A stretch of DNA of 56,572 bases from Steroidobacteraceae bacterium (GTDB taxonomy: Bacteria; Pseudomonadota; Gammaproteobacteria; Steroidobacterales; Steroidobacteraceae), in contig JAHCAM010000016.1 in assembly GCA_019634895.1 (NCBI GenBank), positions 1 to 56,572 of the forward strand, written 5' to 3'. A model generated the notes under the pieces. The model was not told the origin of the DNA and searched no databases. It saw only the letters and a program-made list of their open reading frames with translations. Shown piece after piece: positions 51,061 to 56,572 of the stretch (the stretch's first letter is position 1; every line of letters starts with the position of its first letter). Made by a program: the position numbers and the translations under genes.

Positions 51061-51089
51061 GCAAACCTACGAATCTACGACCCGGCACC
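51061..51089. repeat. Right terminal repeat of the RAYT element (family A)
   Basis: Exact reverse complement of 50004-50032. It starts three bases after the transposase stop and encodes, on the minus strand, the last seven residues (RCRVVDS) and TAG stop of the carboxylesterase. Confidence 0.9.
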
Positions 51090-51753
51090 GCAGGAACGTC
51101 GCGATGTCCTCTATTTCCGGCAGGCAGACCTGGTGCTGCATCGGGTACTCGTGCCACTCGACCGCATAGCCCTGCGTCCGCAGCCAGTCGCGCGCCATGG
51201 CGCCGAGCCCGGCGGGGAGCACCGGGTCGTAGAGGCCGTGGCACATCAATATGGGCGTGGCGCGGTTGGCCTCCGACAGCTCGCCCGCGAGCGTCGCCTG
51301 CAGCGGCAGGTAGGTCGACAGCCCCAGGATGCCGGCGAGCGGCTCCGGGTGGCGCAAGCCCGCATGCAGCGCGACCGCGCCGCCCTGCGAGAAACCCGCG
51401 ACGACGATCTTCTGCGAGGGGATGCCGGCAGCGCGCTCGCGCTGGATGTAGCGCACCAGCAGCGCGGTGGAGGCACGGATGCCCTCCTCGTCGGCGCGCC
51501 CCTCCGCCGTCAGCGTCCTGATGTCGTACCAGGCGCGCATGCGCATGCCCATGTTGAGCGTCACCGGGCGCACCGGCGCATGCGGGAACACGAAGCGGAT
51601 CGCGGGCGACGCGGGAAGCCCAAGTTCCGGCACGATCGGCACGAAGTCGTGCCCGTCGGCGCCCAGCCCGTGCAGCCAGATGACGCTGGCCGCAGCTTCC
51701 GCGGCGGGCGCCAGCACGACGGCGTCCGCGGTTTCCTCGAGGCGATGGCTCAT
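51067..51753 (-). CDS. Carboxylesterase / phospholipase-type alpha/beta hydrolase (YpfH/EstB-like)
   Basis: 228 residues. Catalytic triad: S122 (GFSQGG), D176 (LYDPVLP) and H207 (MQHQVC). The N-terminal VIWLHGLGADGHDF oxyanion loop and the FPHAPVRPVTLN segment are those of the carboxylesterase 2/acyl-protein thioesterase-like family. The C terminus RCRVVDS and stop are written by the RAYT right repeat, so the natural ending has been replaced. It follows the YdeI-like gene by four bases. Confidence 0.9.
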   Translation of the reverse strand: MSHRLEETADAVVLAPAAEAAASVIWLHGLGADGHDFVPIVPELGLPASPAIRFVFPHAPVRPVTLNMGMRMRAWYDIRTLTAEGRADEEGIRASTALLVRYIQRERAAGIPSQKIVVAGFSQGGAVALHAGLRHPEPLAGILGLSTYLPLQATLAGELSEANRATPILMCHGLYDPVLPAGLGAMARDWLRTQGYAVEWHEYPMQHQVCLPEIEDIATFLRCRVVDS

Positions 51754-51757
51754 CGGC

Positions 51758-52360
51758 TCAGCAGTCCTGGTACTTCCAGTGGCGGGACTTGCCCTGCGCC
51801 AGCCATTCGACGGCGGTCGCCAGGCGCCTCAGGCGCGTCGCTTCCTGCTTCGCTCCGGTGATCCATTCGACGTACTCGCGCTTGTGCGACGGCGGGAAGG
51901 CGTCGTAGGTCGCCTTCGCCTTCGGGTTCTTCCTCAACGCCGCCGCAAGGTCTGCGGGCGGCTTCGGCGGCGGCTTCTTCGGCCTTGCCGCCTTCGGCAC
52001 CTTGACGCCGGCTGCATTCAGCGCCACGGCCGCCTTGACGTAGCGCAGCAGCACGGCATCGGACGGCAGATCGTCCACGGACCGGAACCTGCGTCCGCCC
52101 ATGCTCGAGTCGCCGGCCGCAGGGAACAGCCGCGCCGGATCCTTCATCAGTTTCTGCTTCCAGAAGCCAAGACTCGCATGCTGCTTGAACGCGGCCATGC
52201 CGGCGACGACGCCCTGGTACTCGAAATGGGGCACGCCCCACTTGATCGTCTCCTCGATCTGCGGACAAGCCTTGTGCATCAGGGCGCGCACGCGCCTGAG
52301 GATGGGTTGCGCGAAATCGGCGGACTTCGCGATATAGGCATCAACCGCGGGGTTCTTCAT
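51758..52360 (-). CDS. YdeI/OmdA-like protein with a DUF1801-type domain
   Basis: 200 residues. The N-terminal DUF1801-like part (PILRRVRALMHKACPQIEETIKWGVPHFEYQGVVAGMAAFKQHASLGFW) is followed by a Lys/Pro-rich linker (about 125-140) and a C-terminal OmdA-type helical domain (LAAALRKNPKAKATYDAFPPSHKREYVEWITGAKQEATRLRRL). YdeI-type proteins have been linked to resistance to cationic peptides or permeability, but mechanism is unknown. ATG 52360. Confidence 0.88.
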   Translation of the reverse strand: MKNPAVDAYIAKSADFAQPILRRVRALMHKACPQIEETIKWGVPHFEYQGVVAGMAAFKQHASLGFWKQKLMKDPARLFPAAGDSSMGGRRFRSVDDLPSDAVLLRYVKAAVALNAAGVKVPKAARPKKPPPKPPADLAAALRKNPKAKATYDAFPPSHKREYVEWITGAKQEATRLRRLATAVEWLAQGKSRHWKYQDC

Positions 52361-52372
52361 GCCGCGTGGATT

Positions 52373-52762
52373 CTAGCTCCAACCCGGCAGCCTGCGCAGG
52401 AGCGGCAGGACTGCGGCCGCGACCGCGGCAAGCGTCGCAGCGCCGATGACCATCGGGTCGGTCGCCGCCATGACCCTGCCGGCAGCCTGCTCGATCTCCG
52501 GAACGAACCGCCACACCAGCACGGCCGCGGCGGCGCCCACGCCCGCGATGGTCACGCCGTTCGCCCAGGCCTCGCGCCGCAGGCGGCGGCGCGCCGCCTG
52601 GCGCCGCGCCTCGAGCTGCGCCCTCAGGTCCGTCGGCAAGGCCGCGAGGGCCGCAATCCGGACCTGCACGCGCGACTCGAAGCCGGGGCGCGCGTCGAGC
52701 CCGGACATCAGGCGGCGCAGCCGCCCCTCGATGTCCGTCACGCGCGATTCATCGCCGCTCAT
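52373..52762 (-). CDS. Membrane protein coupled to an ECF sigma factor (candidate anti-sigma factor)
   Basis: 129 residues. A cytosolic N-terminal part (residues 1-65: DIEGRLRRLMSGLDARPGFESRVQVRIAAL) is followed by two transmembrane helices (about 68-86 and 102-122). It overlaps the sigma gene by four bases (ATGA), the classical position of an anti-sigma factor, though no zinc-binding anti-sigma motif is seen. Membrane position and small cytosolic domain fit sequestration of the sigma factor. Confidence 0.75.
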   Translation of the reverse strand: MSGDESRVTDIEGRLRRLMSGLDARPGFESRVQVRIAALAALPTDLRAQLEARRQAARRRLRREAWANGVTIAGVGAAAAVLVWRFVPEIEQAAGRVMAATDPMVIGAATLAAVAAAVLPLLRRLPGWS

Positions 52763-53301
52763 GCGACCTCCTTGCCCGTGGCGCCGAGCGCGGCGGCCAG
52801 TGCGGCCCTGGCGCGGTGCAGCTGCGTCTTCACGGTATTGACCGGGATGCCCATCATCGCCGCCACCTCGTCCACGCTGCGCTCGTCCTGATAATAAAGA
52901 ATGACCGCCTGGCGCTGCCTGTCGGGCAGCGCGTCCACCTGGCGCCAGAGCGCGGCGTCGTCACCGGCCACGGGCTCGCCTGCGATGCCCTCGGCTTCCT
53001 GCAGGACCGCCGGATCCGACATGGACACCGTGCGCCGCCGGCTGCGCAGCGCCGACACGGCGGCGTTGCGCGTGATCGCATAGATCCAGGTCGAGAGCTG
53101 CGCGCGGCCGTCGTATTTCGGCAACGCCTGCCACAGCTTCACGAACACCTCCTGCGCCAGGTCCTCGGCCGCGGCTCGGTCTCCCAGGATGCTGCAGGCG
53201 AGGCCGTACACGCGCCGCCGGTAGGCCGGGACCAGCCTTTCGAAGGCTTCCTCCGTCCTGCCGGCCCGGACCAGGCTGGTGATCGCATCGTCGGCCGGCA
53301 T
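52759..53301 (-). CDS. ECF-type RNA polymerase sigma factor
   Basis: 180 residues. Region 2: YRRRVYGLACSILGDRAAAEDLAQEVFVKLWQALPKYDGRAQLSTWIYAITRNAAVSALRSRRR. Region 4: WRQVDALPDRQRQAVILYYQDERSVDEVAAMMGIPVNTVKTQLHRARAAL. There is no region 1.1 or 3, as expected for an ECF factor. ATG 53301; an in-frame GTG at 53355 is less likely. The partner membrane gene overlaps its stop. Confidence 0.94.
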   Translation of the reverse strand: MPADDAITSLVRAGRTEEAFERLVPAYRRRVYGLACSILGDRAAAEDLAQEVFVKLWQALPKYDGRAQLSTWIYAITRNAAVSALRSRRRTVSMSDPAVLQEAEGIAGEPVAGDDAALWRQVDALPDRQRQAVILYYQDERSVDEVAAMMGIPVNTVKTQLHRARAALAAALGATGKEVA

Positions 53302-53411
53302 CAGGGTCGGACCATCTCCACGGTTGATACGCGGCGGGCGGCCGCCGGGTTTCACGCGATTCTAGCGCCCGGGCCTGAAACCGGGACGCCGCGCCCTGCG
53401 TATCAAGGTGC

Positions 53412-53558
53412 ATGGACAGGTGGCAATCCATCCTCGGGCCGGATGAAGGCATGCTGGAGATGGTCGCGACCTGTATCGCGGGCTGGCTGGCCGTGAGCGC
53501 GGCGCGGGCCGACCTGGAGTTCATCCGGCAGTCGCTGGGTTTGCTGTTCAACTTCTGA
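53412..53558 (+). CDS. 48-residue putative membrane-associated protein
   Basis: MDRWQSILGPDEGMLEMVATC and a hydrophobic stretch (CIAGWLAVSAA), then LEFIRQSLGLLFNF. AAGG precedes ATG 53412 by 6 bases. It lies between the divergent ECF sigma gene and the DUF6249-like gene, 21 bases from the latter, so it may be co-transcribed with it. No family is recognised and a chance ORF is possible. Confidence 0.4.
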   Translation: MDRWQSILGPDEGMLEMVATCIAGWLAVSAARADLEFIRQSLGLLFNF

Positions 53559-53579
53559 AACGAGCGGAGTCACACTTTC

Positions 53580-53945
53580 ATGGATCCCCAATCGATCGCT
53601 GTCCTGATCCCCATCTTCGGCATCGTGTTCGGCATCGGCGTTGCGATCGTGTCGATCGTCGCTTCGCACCAGCGCAAGATGCAGCGCCACGAACTGCGGC
53701 ACAAGGAGCGGCTCGCGGCCATGGAGAAGGGCCTGGAACTTCCGCCCGAGCTGGAGGAACCGAGCGAGCCGAACGGCAAGGCCAGCGGCCTGCGCAGCGG
53801 CCTCATCGGCCTCGGCGTCGGCGTGGTGCTGTACTTCGCGCTGCGCGAGGTGGCCGGAAGCGACGTCGCGCTGTTCGGGCTGATTCCCGCCGCGGTGGGC
53901 GTGGCGCAGCTGATCTACTACTTCGTCGAGGGCCGCAAGGGCTGA
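53580..53945 (+). CDS. DUF6249-like membrane protein
   Basis: 121 residues, three hydrophobic segments: IAVLIPIFGIVFGIGVAIVSIVA (residues 6-28), then a charged cytosolic stretch (QRKMQRHELRHKERLAAMEKGLELP), then LRSGLIGLGVGVVLYFAL and VALFGLIPAAVGVAQLIYYFV. This is the DUF6249 arrangement, often near ECF sigma factors; function unknown. The ATG is preceded by GGAG at 53565. Confidence 0.8.
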   Translation: MDPQSIAVLIPIFGIVFGIGVAIVSIVASHQRKMQRHELRHKERLAAMEKGLELPPELEEPSEPNGKASGLRSGLIGLGVGVVLYFALREVAGSDVALFGLIPAAVGVAQLIYYFVEGRKG

Positions 53946-54003
53946 TCCCGCGAGATGGTGCCGGCCTCCTTCCTGGCATTGCCATCAAGGAGACTGGCGC
54001 CTC

Positions 54004-55212
54004 TCAGCCGATGCTGAGGCGGGCGCGGGTGCCGCGCGGCGCGCGCGGCTCGAGCGCGAGCGAGCTGTGCGGCCCGAAGTAGAGCTGCAGACGCTCGGCC
54101 ACGTTCGCGAGGCCGTGACCGGGACGCAGCTCGAAGCCGGCGGCCGGCGGGCCGCGGCCATCGTCCTCCACCTCGATCACGAGCTCGCGCCCCTCGCGCC
54201 AGGCACGCACCTCCACCGTCAGCGGGTGCGGCGGATCCATGCCGTGGCGGATCGCGTTCTCGACCAGCGGTTGCACCACGAGCGCCGGAAAATGCAGCTC
54301 GCACAGCGCCGCGGGCACCGACAGCCGGTAACGGAAGTTCGCGCCGAAGCGCAGCTCGCAGAGCTGCAGGTAGCGCTCCAGGAATCCGATCTCGTCCCCC
54401 AGCGTCACGCCGGTGTCGCGCCCGCTCTGCAACGCGATCTGCAGCAGCTCGCCGATCCTGCCGATCGCGTCGAACGCGCGGTCGCGCTCGCCGGACTGCA
54501 CCAGCCCGCCGACCGCGTTCAGCGTATTCAGCAGGAAATGCGGATTGATCTGGCTCTGCAGCACCTGCAGGCGCGCCTCCGCGAGCTGCGCTTCCAGCCG
54601 GGCGCCGCGCAGTTCCGCCTGCGCGGCCTCCCAGAGGGCGTGGTCGCGCAGGCGCAGCCCGCGCACGATCGCAAACGCAGCCAGCGCGAGCGCCAGGATG
54701 CTCAGGTTCATCGAATGGAAGGCCGGGCCGACGGGCGCGTAGACGTAGAGGTCCATCAACTGCGCCAGGCCGAGCGACAGGTCGTGGCGCAGCGAATAGC
54801 TCAGGTACGACATCAAGGTCGACCCCGCCAGCGCCGCCAGGCTGCAGCCGACCAGGGCCAGCAGCCAGTACGGGCGCCTTTCGCCCTGGATCGTCATGTG
54901 CAGCGCCCGATAGAGCGCCGGGCTTGCCAGCACCCAGACCAGGTAGTGCGGGATCATCGCCATCAGCGCCGCGCCCAGCGTCGCCTCGCCTCCCTGCGCC
55001 TGCAAATTCACGTACAGGCCGAAGCCGACCGAGAATGCGACTGCGAGCCAGCTGCCGGCGAGCGCCCACCAGCGTGCGGGCTGGTCGCCGATCAGGCGGT
55101 CGACGACGACGGGATTCGCGGCGCCCGCGGCTGCCGCGGGCGCGGGCGACGCCGGCAGTTCCGGTTGCCGCGCGCCGAGACCGTCCATGACCTGGGATTC
55201 GGCGCGCGACAT
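54004..55212 (-). CDS. LytS-type sensor histidine kinase
   Basis: 402 residues. About six N-terminal transmembrane helices (residues 45-195) form an unknown sensor. A short coiled coil (RGARLEAQLAEARLQVLQSQ) leads to the phosphoacceptor H in QINPHFLLNTL and a HATPase domain with VENAIRHGM, VEDDGRGPP and GHGLANVAERL boxes. This is the LytS/YpdA class, which pairs with LytTR regulators; the next gene is one. ATG 55212, four bases after the regulator's stop. Confidence 0.92.
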   Translation of the reverse strand: MSRAESQVMDGLGARQPELPASPAPAAAAGAANPVVVDRLIGDQPARWWALAGSWLAVAFSVGFGLYVNLQAQGGEATLGAALMAMIPHYLVWVLASPALYRALHMTIQGERRPYWLLALVGCSLAALAGSTLMSYLSYSLRHDLSLGLAQLMDLYVYAPVGPAFHSMNLSILALALAAFAIVRGLRLRDHALWEAAQAELRGARLEAQLAEARLQVLQSQINPHFLLNTLNAVGGLVQSGERDRAFDAIGRIGELLQIALQSGRDTGVTLGDEIGFLERYLQLCELRFGANFRYRLSVPAALCELHFPALVVQPLVENAIRHGMDPPHPLTVEVRAWREGRELVIEVEDDGRGPPAAGFELRPGHGLANVAERLQLYFGPHSSLALEPRAPRGTRARLSIG

Positions 55213-55216
55213 GGAC

Positions 55217-56035
55217 TCAGCTGCCCTGGCTCGCGATGCCGCTCAGCAACTTCTCGAGGATCTCGCGCCGGGCGCGGCCCATGGGCAGCGACTGGCCGCC
55301 ATGCATGAAGATGTTGTAGCGGCCGTCGCCGGCGGAACGGACCTCGCGCACGTGCGCCACGTTGACGATCGCCGAGCGGTGGATGCGGAAGAACTTGCTC
55401 GGATCCAGCTCGCACTCGAGTGAAGCCAATGTCCGCGACAGCAGGTACTCGCCGCCCTTGGTGTGCACGCGGCTGTACTGGCTCGCGCCCTGCACCCAGA
55501 CGATCTCGTCCATGTCGAGCGCGAACAGCCGCCGGCGCACGCGGATCGTGAGCTGGCCCGGGTAGCGCGCCGCCGGCTGGCTCTGCCCGGGATGCGCGGT
55601 GCCCATGCCGTTCGCAGCGCCCGCGATCTGCATGGCGAGCCCCGCCACCCGCCTTTCGAAGATGCGCTGCCTGGCCCGCAGCACGCTGCCCGAGAAACGC
55701 GGCCGCTGCACCGGCTTCACCAGGTAATCCATCGCCTGAAGCTCGAATGCCGGCAGCGCGAACTCCGGGTGCGCGGTCACGAAGATCACGTAGGGCATGG
55801 GCCCGCGGATGTCGCGCAGCACGTCGATGCCGTTGCCGCCGGGGATCTCGATGTCCATGAACACGAGGTCGGGACGCTGTTCCTCGATCTTGCGCCCGGC
55901 CTCCGGGGCGGAGGACGCTTCGCCGACGACCTCGATGCCCTCCTCGCGGGCGATCAAGGCGCGCAGCGCACGGCGGCCGAGCTCCTCGTCGTCGACGATG
56001 AGCGCGCGCACCACGTTCATGTCATCGCCCGCCAT
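55217..56035 (-). CDS. LytTR-family response regulator
   Basis: 272 residues. The receiver domain (residues 6-125) has the phosphoacceptor D61 (VFMDIEIPGG) and K in MDYLVKP. A linker joins to a C-terminal LytTR DNA-binding domain (LTIRVRRRLFALDMDEIVWVQGASQYSRVHTKGGEYLLSRTL, FFRIHRSAIVNVAHV). ATG 56035 with GGGAGG three bases upstream is preferred; ATG 56053 and 56020 are possible. It controls genes with LytTR half-sites and lies divergent from the TonB receptor gene. Confidence 0.93.
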   Translation of the reverse strand: MAGDDMNVVRALIVDDEELGRRALRALIAREEGIEVVGEASSAPEAGRKIEEQRPDLVFMDIEIPGGNGIDVLRDIRGPMPYVIFVTAHPEFALPAFELQAMDYLVKPVQRPRFSGSVLRARQRIFERRVAGLAMQIAGAANGMGTAHPGQSQPAARYPGQLTIRVRRRLFALDMDEIVWVQGASQYSRVHTKGGEYLLSRTLASLECELDPSKFFRIHRSAIVNVAHVREVRSAGDGRYNIFMHGGQSLPMGRARREILEKLLSGIASQGS

Positions 56036-56272
56036 GCGCCTCCCGTATGACATGGGCGTTGGCAGTACGCAACATCAGATGCGACGACGCGATGAAACGT
56101 TCACGCGATCTTGCGAACGGCAGGAATCGTTGGTGAACGATAGGTAATCGGTGCTCCTGCCATCGTATCGTCCGGCCACGCACGAGGTCCTCCCGATCCA
56201 CGCGTGTTGCCGGAGCGCAACATGCGGCCGGCGACGAAGGCACTCGGCAGGAACGGCCCACTCAACGCACGC

Positions 56273-56291
56273 CGAACGGCAATGCCGTTCG
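56273..56291. promoter_or_regulatory. 19-bp palindrome just before the second TonB receptor gene
   Basis: CGAACGGCA-A-TGCCGTTCG is a perfect 9-bp-arm palindrome around one base. It ends two bases before the GGGAGG ribosome binding site of ATG 56308. It could be an operator or an mRNA hairpin that affects translation initiation. The 254-base gap otherwise holds no clear box. Confidence 0.6.
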
Positions 56292-56307
56292 CGGGAGGAC
56301 AGATCCA

Positions 56308-56572
56308 ATGGAACGAAACAACCGGGTCGCAACGGCGGTCCGCCAGGCGCTCATGATGGGCGCGGTGGCAGCCACCGGCGCTGCGGCACCTGCGCTCGCG
56401 CAGGATGAAATTGCCGCCGTATACGTCACGGGCACGCGCATCAAGTCCGCGAACCTGGAGTCGACCACCCCGGTGACGCAGGTCACCGCGGCGGACGTGG
56501 TGACGCAGGGCGTCACCCGCATCGAGGACCTCGTCAACCAGCTGCCGCAGGCTTTCGCGGCGCAGAACGTGA
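56308..56572 (+). CDS. N-terminal part of a TonB-dependent receptor (truncated by window edge)
   Basis: 88 residues are visible and the frame stays open to the edge. A long signal peptide (ends APALAQ) precedes an EIAAVYVTGTRIKSANLESTTPVTQVTAADV TonB-box/plug start. GGGAGG is 9 bases upstream. The sensor/regulator pair next to it (LytS/LytTR) probably controls it, although no LytTR half-site was noticed. Full length would be about 900-1000 residues. Confidence 0.9.
   Translation, partial: MERNNRVATAVRQALMMGAVAATGAAAPALAQDEIAAVYVTGTRIKSANLESTTPVTQVTAADVVTQGVTRIEDLVNQLPQAFAAQNV

Larger units (their letters stand above)
50004..51089 (+). mobile_element. RAYT element with perfect 29-bp terminal inverted repeats
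   Basis: The 1086-bp unit is bounded by 50004-50032 and its exact reverse complement at 51061-51089 and carries a single RAYT transposase gene. The right repeat forms the last codons and stop of the adjacent esterase. The repeat also exists alone after ubiB (13235). This suggests the element or its repeats move in this genome. Confidence 0.85.

Noticed and set aside
53953..53965. GATGGTGCCGG near 53953 resembling the start of the family A repeat
   Set aside because: Only 11 bases match and the rest of the repeat is absent, as expected by chance in GC-rich DNA.

Overview
The window (about 56.6 kb, very GC-rich, G/C-biased third codon positions throughout) looks like a chromosomal segment of a gammaproteobacterium. 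The block dapF - DUF484 gene - xerC - hslV - hslU - DUF971 gene - ubiE - ubiJ - ubiB is a gammaproteobacterial arrangement. The TonB-dependent receptors, LytS/LytTR-type regulation and PA2778/PA2779-type genes suggest a Xanthomonadales/Steroidobacterales/Nevskiales-like organism; that placement is inference. I see no rRNA, tRNA, CRISPR, prophage or conjugative genes. Genes are tightly packed, with many 4-base ATGA or GTGA overlaps, and no stretch above 300 bases lacks a gene.

Layout. 1-3.9 kb: small accessory enzymes (ABM-like protein, GFA protein, hotdog thioesterase, two VOC proteins, an orphan TrpF homologue, DUF1801, GNAT), mostly one leftward coupled run that also takes in rimO, which carries a frameshift. 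5.3-13.2 kb: rightward housekeeping block for lysine/cell wall (dapF), chromosome dimer resolution (xerC), the HslVU protease and ubiquinone synthesis (ubiE, ubiJ, ubiB). 13.3-22 kb: hotdog protein, secreted M20 hydrolase, exported methyltransferase, a leftward DUF885 - MBL-fold - glutamine amidotransferase operon, a TlpA-like lipoprotein and a 2-hydroxyacid dehydrogenase. 22-28.3 kb: TetR regulator and a complete tripartite RND efflux system, with similar operator-like sites in front of both. 28.3-33.3 kb: small membrane proteins, a DAACS symporter, an LCAT-like lipoprotein, a RecB/Cas4-like nuclease and a secreted DUF1579-like protein. 33.3-37.3 kb: a leftward operon of an MBOAT acyltransferase, two tandem SGNH-like proteins and a UspA protein. 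37.5-45.3 kb: APC permease, PA2779/PA2778 pair, and a beta-helix lipoprotein plus TonB-dependent receptor behind a four-repeat Pho-box-like array. 45.5-49.9 kb: BON-domain and other envelope proteins, then lemA - M48 protease - microprotein - GIY-YIG-like gene. 50-51.1 kb: a RAYT transposase bounded by perfect 29-bp inverted repeats. 51-56.6 kb: carboxylesterase, YdeI-like protein, ECF sigma factor with a membrane partner, a DUF6249-like protein, a LytS/LytTR two-component system and the start of another TonB-dependent receptor.

The most unusual feature is a network of small repeats. One family matches the ends of the RAYT element (two ends at 50-51 kb plus a solo copy after ubiB). A second is built on a GGGGACGCGTCC core and occurs as palindromes after ubiB and between the DUF1579-like and uspA genes, and as a half copy inside the 3' end of the RND pump gene. 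These repeats sit on stop codons and supply the last codons of several genes. A different 172-bp structure separates hslV from hslU and places the hslU ribosome binding site inside an inverted-repeat arm. Regulatory sequences worth attention are the Pho-box array, the paired TetR-type operators and two promoters that predict leaderless mRNAs.
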